A stretch of 20,128 nucleotides of DNA from contig JAQVTJ010000024.1 in assembly GCA_028700095.1 (NCBI GenBank), forward strand, positions 1-20,128. The letters run 5' to 3'. The notes beneath the pieces are model-generated. The model worked only from the letters and a program-made list of their open reading frames with translations. It did not search any database and was not told the origin of the DNA. Positions within the stretch are counted from its first letter, which is position 1. Every line of letters begins with the position of its first letter. Origin of the DNA: Methanobacterium sp. (GTDB lineage: Archaea; Methanobacteriota; Methanobacteria; Methanobacteriales; Methanobacteriaceae). The position numbers and the translations under genes were made by a program. Below, piece by piece: positions 1 to 8,010 of this stretch.

Positions 1-2179
1 AAATACATCATCTCTATGGTTGATAATTTTTCTTTCATATAAACAGTTTCCCATCTGTAGTAATATTAATCTTTGACGGAATAGCAGATGATCTAAATAA
101 AATCTCTGATTTTCACGGAATGTTAAATATATTTGAGCTAATTTAAGTGTCTTAAAAAAAATTTTAGACTTAAAATATCCGTATTTCTGTTTATTTATTA
201 ATTTTAAAACCTTTTTTTCGGTTTTAAATCGTATTTTCCTACTTTCTTCTTCATTTTTTCTTAAATCTAAATTAGATGATGATAATAATTTTATTACCTC
301 TAAAACATAGATTTTATCTTCTCTCCATCTGGGATAAAATATTTCACGTGTATTTGATCTGTGACCATAATCTTTTATAAATAAATTGAAATGTTCTTGG
401 AAATTTGGATTGAAACTAATAATTTGATCAATTTCTTTTTCATTTAAACAGCTTAAATCTTGAATTGAATTTATTTTTACCATTAAATCAGGGTCTTCTC
501 TTAATATTTTTGCTAGATCAGAGAATCTGATATTCATTTCAACTGTTTTATTATCATCTAATCCTGAAATTAATGCTGCATAATATGTGCCATTATATCA
601 TCTAACCATTTTACAAGCCAGTTTTTAATCATTAAATTGGTTGCTATTGAATGTGAAACCATACCATATCTTATTAATTGGTAATGTTTAATTCCTGATA
701 TTTCAATATCATTATAGATAGCTAATAGTTCATTATTATTTAAAGTTTTGAGATTAATTTTATCAAAGTCTTCACATTTTTTTATAAATGTTTTAGCCCA
801 TTTTCTGTATGTTTTATCTGTTTTATGCATCATTCCATCAGGATCATGTACAGTAATTAGGAATTGTGAAATTAATGTTTTATAGAGTAAAGTAGGATAT
901 TGTGATATTCTTTCTTGATCTTTAAGTGGAAAATAGTTTAATAATTCTTTAGATCTTGCAAATTTTGGATAATATGAAAATGCTTTTTCTAATACCCAAC
1001 TATTAAAATATACCCTTGATTTATAGAGTTTTAAAAGCTTTGTATCTGTAAGATCTTTATATCCCATTATCCTTGCACCTTCATGATTAACATATTGTGT
1101 TAACATTTTACCCATAACATCATAGAATAATGGTGTGGTTGCATCTGCCCAATATTCATCTCCATATGCACGTGTCCATAAAATATTATCCTTTTCTAAA
1201 CTATCTGTAAGTGTTGTTACAGGACGTGATTGTAATATATAGATATTAGATGGATCTATTTTACCAGATTTATCCATTTCAATTGCCCATTCTATATCTT
1301 GGGGAACATTGAAAAATTTCTCAAGTTCTAATGCTAAACTATGTAATTCATCTAATATCTTATTATTAATGCTTGGTTTTTCTCTGTTTTTAATATTTAT
1401 ATCTATTAAGGTGTTTTTTCCATTTTTAAGGAAATATCCTTTTTTCTTTGGTTTAATGGTTTTTGTTAATATATTCCCATTTCGATTTAATACAAAGATA
1501 TCTGGTGTTACTATTCCTGATGCAATGGATTCACCAAGTCCATATGTGGATTCAATAACAATATCATTATTTCCATTAACTGGGTTGGCTGTAAATGTAA
1601 CTCCACTTATATCTGCATTTACCATTTTCTGTACCAATACTGCTATTCCTGCAGCTTCTATTTCTGTGTCTAAATGTCCAATAGATGAATCATGTCTATA
1701 TTTAACTGCACGATCTGTCCAATATGATGTCCAGCATTCAATAATATTTACTAAAATATTTTCCTTTTTTATATTTAGAAAACTGTCCAACTGCCCTGCA
1801 AAACTAGCATCTTCTAAATCTTCTGCTAATGCAGATGATCTAACTGCATAATATCCATTTGGAAGGTTTTGGATTTGATTGTTAATATCTAAAAGAAGAT
1901 TTTCAGGTACTTCCCTGATCTTATTAAGTTCCTAATTAAGGAACATCCTTTAGAAATGGAATTTTCATTATTAAAGTTTATAGAATTAAGTATTGTAGAT
2001 ATTTCCTTTTTTAATTCTTTTATGAAATGATCATATGCATCTGCTGAAACAATGAATGCAGGAGGAATATTATAACCTGCAGATGATAATTTACTTAGAT
2101 TTAATGCTTTACCTCCAATTTTCTCTATTGTCAGATCTTTTTCTTTAATATTTATTGTATAATTAGTTATATCATCCAT
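1..2179 (-). pseudogene. PEP synthase / rifampicin phosphotransferase-like PEP-utilising enzyme, frameshifted, 5' part of gene
   Basis: Three reading-frame pieces on the minus strand join into one protein. The first (2179 to about 1935) is the start of a PPDK/PEP-synthase ATP-grasp domain, with a GGKALNLSKLSSAGYNIP-type glycine-rich opening. The second (about 1932 to 570) holds the conserved AVRSSA and DASFAGQ motifs, the GLGES loop and the domain-ending LQSRPVTTL. It then enters a middle domain (WTRAYGDEYWADATTPL) that resembles rifampicin-phosphotransferase-like proteins more than classical PEP synthase. The third (about 590 to the left edge) continues the middle domain without a stop. Frame changes fall near 1930-1937 (one base missing would restore the frame) and near 585-595. 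The C-terminal swivelling His domain would lie outside the window. The family transfers phosphate between ATP and pyruvate or another acceptor; the acceptor here is unknown. The upstream SD is weak (AGG). Confidence 0.82.
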
Positions 2180-2480
2180 GTTATCATTGCCTATAATCTA
2201 ATAATCATTTTACTGATTTTAATATTTAAAATAAGTTTAATATAAAACAATATGATTAAATTATTAAGATATATTAAATAAACCCTTTATTGATACAGCA
2301 AATTTTTATAAAAAAAATTTAGTATATAAAATAATAGTTTTTATTCAAATATTTTGTATAAGAAAATTTGGATTAATTAAAGATTTATAAAAAAAATGTG
2401 TAAAAATGGGATTTAAAAGAAAATCCCCTTTTTTAAAAAAATATATTTTATGCTATTTTATTATATTTTTTCTTTTTATA
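2180..2480. other. Intergenic stretch between two minus-strand genes
   Basis: No coding frame with genus-like codon usage is visible. On the minus strand a TATA-like TTTTATATT lies near 2239-2247, which would place the transcript start of the PEP-utilising gene near 2215. The left half of the stretch holds the terminator hairpin of the pseudomurein-binding protein gene. The rest is low-complexity A/T. Confidence 0.4.
2408..2427 (-). terminator. Hairpin terminator after the pseudomurein-binding protein gene
   Basis: GGGATTT (2408-2414) and AAATCCC (2421-2427) form a 7-bp stem with a 6-nt loop. Read on the minus strand it is followed by ATTTTT. It lies about 55 nt beyond the stop codon of the gene ending at 2481 and is one of few GC-containing stems in the area. 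Confidence 0.5.
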
Positions 2481-3362
2481 TCAGTATTTAACCACATAAT
2501 GGCCAGAACCTAAAGCACCGTAGTGTTGGGATCTATATTTTCTATAATCCCAGGTTTGCCATCCATTACCTGTATTAATTGCAACCCATCGATGAAGAGT
2601 ATATCTTCCTGAGGAACATCCCATAATTCTAACTGATATACCTGCTGCAGATAATTTATTATATAACAATCCACTATCTGCCCAACAATCTCCATAACCC
2701 ACTCTTTCCATTACACTGGGACTGGACTGTCCTTGAATATCAGCAAATCTTGCTTCTTCATATCCAATAGCATCTATTTTAGATTGTACACTAGAATCAG
2801 GTGATATTGTATTGAAAGGTTTAACTGAAACTTGGTTAGGTAGTCTTTTTTTATTTTTTTGGAAATCCTCTATTTTACTGAAAATATAGACTAAATTTTG
2901 GAATTTAATTTTTCCAAGTGCAGTATTTTCATAATTAGGTGCTTTGCCTGTAGAATAAATATGTGACCTTGTTGTTTTTACTAGGTTTATATATTGTGTT
3001 TTGGTTAAACTACCATATTTTACATTTTCCACTGGTTTTGATGGAGCTGCTACATTTCTAAGTGTTACTGTTGATGATCCTTCACTATTATGTAGATATA
3101 TATCATCAGATAACAATTGCAAGAATTGTGGCATAGTGACTTTATGATTATTTATAACCACATATCCAGGTAATTTATTATATTTTTCATAATATGCTTT
3201 AATTTTTGATGATGCAGCTGTAATATCTTTAGTAGTGTATGTAATTTGAGAATTCGCTTGTTTAACTGTTGTTGAGTGACATAAACTCTGTGTATTATCT
3301 GGTGTAGCTGCAATTGCACCACTTGTATTTAAAAACAGTGCTAAGCAAAATAGCATTAACAC
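2481..3362 (-). CDS. Secreted pseudomurein-binding protein with transglutaminase-like Cys-His-Asp peptidase domain (PeiW/PeiP-like)
   Basis: It opens with a hydrophobic secretion signal ending near AIAA (about residues 1-19). Two pseudomurein-binding repeats follow. The first is about residues 46-90, with the typical KLPGYVVI...VTMPQFLQLL pattern; the second is about 124-185, with KRLPNQVSV. The C-terminal transglutaminase-like fold carries a plausible catalytic triad Cys226 (GDCWAD), His257 (LHRWV) and Asp272 (WDYR). This is the architecture of the phage-derived pseudomurein endoisopeptidases PeiW and PeiP, which cut the isopeptide cross-link of the pseudomurein wall, so a wall-remodelling enzyme outside the membrane is the likely role. 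No phage genes surround it. The listed start is a GTG. The frame stays open upstream to a strong SD (GGAGG, 3394-3398), 7 nt before an in-frame ATT (3386-3384), which would add YRNWILR and give a proper charged signal-peptide start. Confidence 0.85.
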   Translation of the reverse strand: MLMLFCLALFLNTSGAIAATPDNTQSLCHSTTVKQANSQITYTTKDITAASSKIKAYYEKYNKLPGYVVINNHKVTMPQFLQLLSDDIYLHNSEGSSTVTLRNVAAPSKPVENVKYGSLTKTQYINLVKTTRSHIYSTGKAPNYENTALGKIKFQNLVYIFSKIEDFQKNKKRLPNQVSVKPFNTISPDSSVQSKIDAIGYEEARFADIQGQSSPSVMERVGYGDCWADSGLLYNKLSAAGISVRIMGCSSGRYTLHRWVAINTGNGWQTWDYRKYRSQHYGALGSGHYVVKY

Positions 3363-3409
3363 TCGTAAGATCCAATTTCTATAAATTTTACCGCCTCCGT
3401 ATCCGATAA

Positions 3410-3428
3410 TTCATAAATTATTTATGAA
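3410..3428. promoter_or_regulatory. Perfect palindrome in the leader of the pseudomurein peptidase gene
   Basis: TTCATAAAT (3410-3418) and ATTTATGAA (3420-3428) are perfect 9-bp arms around one base. The site lies between the proposed transcript start (about 3440) and the SD (3394-3398). It could be an operator just downstream of the start site or a leader hairpin. Confidence 0.45.
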
Positions 3429-3462
3429 CCATTTTGGACAAACAAATATCACTTACTAACTT

Positions 3463-3470
3463 CTTATAAA
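3463..3470 (-). promoter_or_regulatory. TATA box for the pseudomurein peptidase gene
   Basis: On the minus strand this reads TTTATAAG, preceded by an A-rich BRE-like stretch (AAACA). It would start transcription about 25 nt downstream, near 3440, giving a leader of about 40 nt up to the GGAGG ribosome-binding site. Confidence 0.4.
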
Positions 3471-3958
3471 TGTTTTGGTTTTAAACTTAAAAAAAGGACG
3501 TTTCAGAGCTATTTTTATCAATTAAGACTTAATAAATAGATATTGGAATCAACTATAAACAACATAAATAAATTTTTTAACTCTTTAAATAGTTATTAAT
3601 CATTTATATACATAATAACTACCATTTATAATGATAATCCATTATTTTATGTTTTAAAAATTTTATTTTTCATTTATTTAAGGTATATTGGATTAAAAAA
3701 TCTTTTAAAGACTATTTGATATTATTTATTTTTTGATGAGAATATCTTTAAAAAATTATGATATATTAATTTTTTTTATCCAAAATTTTGGTCTTATATT
3801 TAGATTATAATAGTTTTAAATAGCCCATAATAATAATTCCCTCTAATAAATTGTTTTAACTATTCTAGAAAATATCCTGAGATAATATTTTAGCTTTTTT
3901 TAAAAATTTTATAATATAAATTAATATGTTCCATTTATTAGAAAATATATGTAACTAG
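3471..3958. other. Long AT-rich intergenic stretch between divergent genes
   Basis: No convincing coding frame is seen on either strand. The stretch is almost pure A/T with several TATA-like octamers. It contains one copy of a two-block repeat (3622-3645) that recurs at 15740-15773. Otherwise nothing recognisable was found. Confidence 0.35.
3622..3645. repeat. Dispersed two-block intergenic repeat, copy 1
   Basis: CCATTTATAAT (3622-3632) is followed by ATAATCCATTAT (3634-3645). Both blocks recur in the same order at 15740-15750 and 15762-15773, and a shortened form is at 13901-13919. This copy lies about 260 nt upstream of a minus-strand secreted-protein gene. Confidence 0.45.
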
Positions 3959-4007
3959 AACTTTACTTATAGTAAAGTTTATATGACATTGGTTTATATT
4001 AATATAA
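3959..4007 (+). promoter_or_regulatory. Promoter with operator-like palindrome overlapping the TATA box
   Basis: AACTTTACT (3959-3967) and AGTAAAGTT (3971-3979) are perfect 9-bp arms around TAT. The right arm overlaps the TATA box TTTATATG (3978-3985), which predicts a transcript start near 4007. A second perfect 14-bp palindrome, TTATATTAATATAA (3994-4007), ends at that start. Binding at either site would block TBP or polymerase. The natural candidate is the Xre-type regulator encoded by the second gene of the same unit. Confidence 0.6.
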
Positions 4008-4028
4008 GTAGAAGGGAGGAGTTTTATC

Positions 4029-4430
4029 ATGAATTTTAAAACTTTAAGAAACATTCTAATTACAGCATCTGCAATTCAAACTATTTTATGGATTACAGGA
4101 TTAATATTTGCAAATGTTACACTGGTTATATTAGCATTAATAGTTATATTAGCAGTTTTACCTACAATTTATATACACAGAGATAATATTGGAGAAATGT
4201 TTAAAAAAGACCAAAATAAAATTTTTGAAGATGAAAAAACCCAACTTATCAATGAAAAATCTTCAACAATTACTTTAGGTGCGTTAATAATATATCTAGG
4301 ATTTATTTTAGTCGCTCTTAGAAATATTTATCCTGAATTTCTATTAACAGGTTATATCCTATTAATAACAGCATTATGTGGTGTTATTTTAAACATTATA
4401 TCACGTATATATTATAGAAGAAAATATTGA
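4029..4430 (+). CDS. Four-helix membrane protein, DUF2178-like, paired with an Xre regulator
   Basis: This is a 133-aa protein with four predicted membrane helices: about residues 9-27, 29-48, 80-98 and 105-125. A charged stretch of roughly 30 residues (KKDQNKIFEDEK and following) separates helices 2 and 3 and probably faces the cytoplasm. The start ATG has a strong ribosome-binding site (GGGAGGAG, 4015-4022). The gene ends 14 nt before the regulator, so the two are almost certainly co-transcribed. Small membrane proteins of the DUF2178 type next to a short Xre regulator are a recurrent pairing in archaea and bacteria. The biochemical role is not known. By analogy with membrane-bound anti-repressors (SdpI with SdpR) it may hold or release the regulator, which is inference. 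Confidence 0.85.
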   Translation: MNFKTLRNILITASAIQTILWITGLIFANVTLVILALIVILAVLPTIYIHRDNIGEMFKKDQNKIFEDEKTQLINEKSSTITLGALIIYLGFILVALRNIYPEFLLTGYILLITALCGVILNIISRIYYRRKY

Positions 4431-4444
4431 TTTAGGAAAAAATT

Positions 4445-4639
4445 ATGAAAAATAGGTTAAAAGTTTACAGAGCAATGCATAATCTAACACAAGAAAAATT
4501 AGCAAAAGAGCTTAAAGTAACTAGACAAACTATCATTGCTATTGAAAAACTTAAATATGATCCTTCATTAAGTCTGGCCTTTAAAATAGCTAAATTTTTT
4601 AAAGTAAAAATAGAGGATATATTCATTGATAAACAATAA
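4445..4639 (+). CDS. Short Xre-family HTH transcriptional regulator
   Basis: At 64 aa, the protein is little more than a Cro/CI-type helix-turn-helix domain: NLTQEKLAKELKVTRQTI as the HTH, then AIEKLKYDPSLSLAFKIAKFF and the family-typical ending VKIEDIF. No ligand or dimerisation domain is present, so it probably dimerises through the HTH fold itself. It follows the membrane-protein gene by 14 nt. Its likely operator is the palindrome over the promoter of this two-gene unit, giving autoregulation. SD-like sequence before the ATG is weak (TTAGGAAAAA), which fits translation coupled to the upstream gene. Confidence 0.9.
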   Translation: MKNRLKVYRAMHNLTQEKLAKELKVTRQTIIAIEKLKYDPSLSLAFKIAKFFKVKIEDIFIDKQ

Positions 4640-4668
4640 AAAAAAATAAATTCTACAGGTTTTTTTTT
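4638..4668. terminator. Bidirectional run-type terminator between convergent genes
   Basis: A nine-T run (4660-4668) follows the Xre gene on the plus strand, and a nine-A run (4638-4646) gives a U-run for chorismate synthase read on the minus strand. Archaeal RNA polymerase stops at U-runs without needing a hairpin. The two runs are 13 nt apart and serve the convergent genes on either side. Confidence 0.55.
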
Positions 4669-4684
4669 GGATATTTATAAATGT

Positions 4685-5779
4685 CTATTTTAATTTACAG
4701 GGATGTATATAGCCTGCTCTAATTAGATGGTCAGCTATAATTATAGATACAGATGCCTTTGCAACAGTTGTGATTCTTGGACAAATACAAGGGTCATGTC
4801 TGCCTTCTATTTTTATCTTAGTATCTTTCATTGTTTTAAGATCCACTGTTTTCTGGATTTGAGAAATAGAAGGGGTGGGTTTAACAGCCATACGTATAAT
4901 AATTGGCATACCTGTAGATATACCTCCAAGTATACCTCCAGCATTATTTGTTCGTGTTTTTATTATATTATTATCAATATAAAATCCATCATTCATTTGT
5001 GAACCTTTTAATTCTGCTGCTTTAAATCCTATACCTATTTCAACCCCTTTTACAGATCCTATTCCCATTAGTATATGTGCAATATCAGAATCAAGTTTAT
5101 TAAAAACTGGTTCACCTAATCCAGCTGGTACATTTGAAATAATTGTTTCAACAATACCACCAACTGATTCTCTGCTTTCTTTAAGATGTAGAATCAATGC
5201 TTCCATACGTTGTGCTGCACAGGGATCAGCACATCGAACTGTGTTAAGATCTATATTTTCTTCAATTTCATTAATTTCCATTTTAGCAGCTTTAATATTT
5301 CCAATTTGGGTTACATGTGATAAAACTTTGATGTTCATGGTATTAAGAAGTTTTTTTGCAATTGCTCCTCCAATAACATGTCCAATGGTTGTTCTTCCAC
5401 TGCCACGTCCTCCTCCCCTATAATCATATATATCATATTTTGTTTTCCATGTGTAATCTCCATGCCCAGGTCGTGGATTATTTTTAAGATTTTCATATGC
5501 AGATGAATCCATATCTCTGTTATATACAACAGCAGTGATAGGTGTACCATCTGTTTTCCCATTAAATAAACCTGATAAAATATTTATTTTATCCTTTTCT
5601 TGTCTTGAACTTGTGATATTACTAGTACCTGGTCTTCTTTTATCCAGCTCTATTTGAATATCATTATCTGAAATCTCAAGATTTGCAGGACAACCATCTA
5701 CAACAGCTCCTAAAGCTTTACCATGGCTTGAACCAAAGTTTGTGACATTAAACATTTTTCCTATCTTATTTCCTGACAT
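4685..5779 (-). CDS. aroC: Chorismate synthase
   Basis: This cytoplasmic enzyme makes chorismate from EPSP (5-enolpyruvylshikimate 3-phosphate), the last shared step to Phe, Tyr and Trp, and needs reduced FMN. The 364-aa protein is full length for the family. Visible signatures are FGSSHGKALG (15-24, with His19), RRPG (48-51), NPRPGH (101-106, with His106), RGGGRGSGRTT (121-131) and GRHDPC (326-331) near the C-terminus. The first signature has GSSHG where many bacteria have GESHG; Ser is allowed by the family pattern. The ATG start is preceded by GGGA about 10 nt upstream. The gene stands alone, facing the Xre unit, so it is not in a shikimate operon here. Confidence 0.97.
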   Translation of the reverse strand: MSGNKIGKMFNVTNFGSSHGKALGAVVDGCPANLEISDNDIQIELDKRRPGTSNITSSRQEKDKINILSGLFNGKTDGTPITAVVYNRDMDSSAYENLKNNPRPGHGDYTWKTKYDIYDYRGGGRGSGRTTIGHVIGGAIAKKLLNTMNIKVLSHVTQIGNIKAAKMEINEIEENIDLNTVRCADPCAAQRMEALILHLKESRESVGGIVETIISNVPAGLGEPVFNKLDSDIAHILMGIGSVKGVEIGIGFKAAELKGSQMNDGFYIDNNIIKTRTNNAGGILGGISTGMPIIIRMAVKPTPSISQIQKTVDLKTMKDTKIKIEGRHDPCICPRITTVAKASVSIIIADHLIRAGYIHPCKLK

Positions 5780-5899
5780 GATTTTTACATCCCAAATAAT
5801 ATAATATCCAATTATTAACCTATTTTAAATTTAATAACTTATAATTAAAATTATTATATTAAATTCTTTCTTAATATTATATTGATATATATTCTATTA

Positions 5900-5925
5900 A
5901 TAATGAACTTAAATTCATTATAATG
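5900..5925. promoter_or_regulatory. Overlapping palindromes upstream of aroC
   Basis: ATAATGAA (5900-5907) and TTCATTAT (5914-5921) form an 8-bp inverted repeat with a 6-nt centre. It overlaps the perfect palindrome CATTATAATG (5916-5925). They lie about 120-145 nt upstream of the aroC start and could be operator sites, though AT-rich sequence makes chance palindromes common. No other gene lies between 5780 and 6057. Confidence 0.25.
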
Positions 5926-6017
5926 TAATAATTTACTTATTAAATGAAGGGTTTTAAAAATCCATTATTGAGAGTGTGTTAATTTTTAGAAATATATCCA
6001 ATTATTTAAAAAAAAAT

Positions 6018-6079
6018 AAACAGCTTTAAAACCCCCTATTAAGGGGATTTTTTTAAATTATATGAGTTTAAAGCTGTTT
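6018..6079 (-). terminator. Terminator hairpin nested inside a 13-bp inverted repeat
   Basis: The inner stem CCCCT/AGGGG (6033-6046) with a 4-nt loop sits just downstream of the stop codon of the zinc-ribbon gene, followed on the minus strand by GGTTTT and later a U-run. Outside it, AAACAGCTTTAAA (6018-6030) is the perfect reverse complement of TTTAAAGCTGTTT (6067-6079), the last codons of the gene. The transcript could fold into one long stem-loop that takes in the stop codon. Confidence 0.6.
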
Positions 6080-6840
6080 GCAACCATTTTAAATTGAGGG
6101 AGTGTTTGGTTATATCTGCTATCAGGAACTACACAACCAATTCTATAATATTTGGATCCTGGAACTGCTTCAATATGTACTGTCATGACCCTATATTGCA
6201 TACCACCAGCATGCCATGTTTTAATAAGTTCCACTGCTTTCATTCCATTTATAGTGATGTTTTGTTCTGAAACTTCTGTTTGACCTATAGATGCAATATT
6301 ACTTCTATAAATTCTTAGCATCTCATCTAAAGATCCTACATCTCGTTTTTTTATGTAAAAATATGTTTCAATATAACTTGCATTACCATTTTCAAGCGGT
6401 TCATAATATGCAACAAATGGATTAGGATATTCCCATCTACTAGGACTATATAAATCACTTATTGGTTTCCAACCAGCAGGATAGACAAAAGTCACCCCAT
6501 TTCCTGTGTAAGTACTGTTTGGAATGGATGTAGCAGTATTTCCTGGAGCAATACCACTATTATTACTATTATTATGAAAAATCATCCCACCCCCGATTAA
6601 AACTAATATAAAACCAATAATACATGCAATTGCTATTCCAATTTTTTTGTTTCTATCTTTTTTATTTAAACCCTCATCCATATTAGGCCTATTTAAAGTT
6701 TTAAGAGGTTTAGAAGGTGTATCACCGGTTTTTTTAGGAGATAATTCACCTCCACATCCACATTCAAAATCTGAAAGTTTTTCATTAGAATCTATTTCAT
6801 ATTCTTTCCCACATTTTTCACATTTTATAATCACTATCAA
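6058..6840 (-). CDS. Membrane-anchored surface protein with N-terminal zinc ribbon and PsbP-like outer domain
   Basis: The 260-aa protein starts with a zinc-ribbon pattern Cys7-x2-Cys10 ... Cys27-x-Cys29 followed by GGEL. A basic linker, a single membrane helix (about 67-88) and a Ser/Asn/Thr-rich spacer come next. The outer domain, from about residue 110 (NGVTFVYPAGW...), resembles PsbP/DUF1795-like lipid- or surface-associated domains. The ribbon would be cytoplasmic and the large domain outside. The function is unknown. The first possible start is TTG (6840); GTG two codons later (6834) has better spacing to AAGGTG and may be the true start. A TATA-like TATAAATA reads on the minus strand at 6892-6899. 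The protein at 14058-14720 shares the ribbon. Confidence 0.75.
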   Translation of the reverse strand: MIVIIKCEKCGKEYEIDSNEKLSDFECGCGGELSPKKTGDTPSKPLKTLNRPNMDEGLNKKDRNKKIGIAIACIIGFILVLIGGGMIFHNNSNNSGIAPGNTATSIPNSTYTGNGVTFVYPAGWKPISDLYSPSRWEYPNPFVAYYEPLENGNASYIETYFYIKKRDVGSLDEMLRIYRSNIASIGQTEVSEQNITINGMKAVELIKTWHAGGMQYRVMTVHIEAVPGSKYYRIGCVVPDSRYNQTLPQFKMVANSFKLI

Positions 6841-7179
6841 AACACCTTCGTTTATAATTTTAACAGATATTACATTATTTAATTATATAATATTTATACA
6901 TATATCTTAGTTTTCATAATTTAAATATTAGAGATAAAAACTTTTAATATAATAAAAAAAAATTTCTTACACTATATAAATTTTAAATATAATCTAGATG
7001 AACCTTCTATTGCATTTTTACAAGAGGATATATAAATTATAATATTTAGATCCATTAAATAAACATTCAATATAATATATCATACTATATTTTTTTTGGG
7101 TCTTTTTATAAAATTTTAGATTATATAATATAACTTATTATAATTATAAAATAATTTATATGATTTTTTGTAAATTGGG
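6841..7179. other. Divergent intergenic region with two promoters
   Basis: The minus-strand TATA (TATAAATA, 6892-6899) serves the zinc-ribbon gene. The plus-strand TATA (TTTATATG, 7155-7162) serves the DNA glycosylase; it is the same octamer as in the Xre unit promoter. Between them is featureless A/T with runs of A or T (6954-6962 and 7090-7097). No coding frame was found. Confidence 0.4.
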
Positions 7180-7908
7180 GTGTTTTATTTATTAGTACAA
7201 AAAAAAGGAGAAGCTGTTAAATTAATATTCTCCAAATTATATAATGAATACGGTCCACAGGGATGGTGGCCATTAATTAATTATTCTGGTTTAAATACAG
7301 CTAAAACTGGTGCAATAAAAGAATATCATCCATTAAATTATGATCTACCCAAAACACGAGATGAAATATATGAAATTATTTTAGGCACAATTTTAACACA
7401 AAACACATCATGGACATCAGCAAAAAAAGCATTATTAAATCTAAACAGTTTAAATGCAATAAATCCTGAAAAATTATTATCTTTAAAGGATAAAACCATT
7501 AAAGAAGCTATAAGATGTGCTGGTTTTCTGAATCAGAAAACAAAATATATAAAAGCTGTTACACATTTTTATATTTCATTAGAAGATATTATTCCAACCA
7601 GAAACGAATTATTAAATATAAATGGTATAGGAAATGAAACAGCAGATTCAATATTACTCTATGCATATAAACAACCTGAATTTGTTGTTGACACATATAC
7701 TAAAAGGATTTTTTTATATAATGGTATTATCAATGAAAATGACAATTATAATAGAATTAAATATCTATTTGAATCAAATTTAGATCCTGAATTTTATATT
7801 TATAATGAATATCATGCATTAATTGTTGAACATGCAAAAAGATATTATAGTACAAAACCTTATGGAGAAAAAGATCCATTACTACAAAATATAAATATTG
7901 GATTTTAG
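7180..7908 (+). CDS. HhH-GPD DNA glycosylase, endonuclease III superfamily, MagIII-like
   Basis: This is a base-excision repair enzyme that flips out and removes damaged bases. Visible features are GWWPL (about 28-32), LTQNTSW (72-78), the helix-hairpin-helix NINGIGNETADSIL (146-159) and the catalytic Asp171 in EFVVDTYTKR. The lysine used by bifunctional endonuclease III is replaced by Glu (GIGNETAD), and the four C-terminal cysteines of the iron-sulfur cluster are missing. Both traits match the monofunctional 3-methyladenine glycosylase MagIII of Helicobacter, so alkylation repair is the best guess. The GTG start lacks an SD and sits about at the predicted transcript start. A clear GGAG (7207-7210) lies inside the frame ahead of KLIFSKLY, suggesting a shorter protein from a non-ATG start near 7216. 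Confidence 0.85.
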   Translation: MFYLLVQKKGEAVKLIFSKLYNEYGPQGWWPLINYSGLNTAKTGAIKEYHPLNYDLPKTRDEIYEIILGTILTQNTSWTSAKKALLNLNSLNAINPEKLLSLKDKTIKEAIRCAGFLNQKTKYIKAVTHFYISLEDIIPTRNELLNINGIGNETADSILLYAYKQPEFVVDTYTKRIFLYNGIINENDNYNRIKYLFESNLDPEFYIYNEYHALIVEHAKRYYSTKPYGEKDPLLQNINIGF

Positions 7909-8010
7909 AATATAAGACAACCTTTTATGGAAGATATAAAAATGTTTAATTTATCCTTTTCAAATATTATTATTAAATTAATTAAATTAACATTTAATTC
8001 TCGGTTTTTA

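Noticed and set aside
1309..1851. Plus-strand 180-codon hydrophobic frame
   Set aside because: It is antisense to the conserved ATP-grasp domain of the PEP-utilising enzyme and has no ribosome-binding site; the T-rich hydrophobic composition is the usual shadow pattern.
16..2179. Treating the PEP-utilising gene pieces as three separate genes
   Set aside because: The pieces follow the domain order of one enzyme without gaps, and conserved motifs continue directly across both frame changes.
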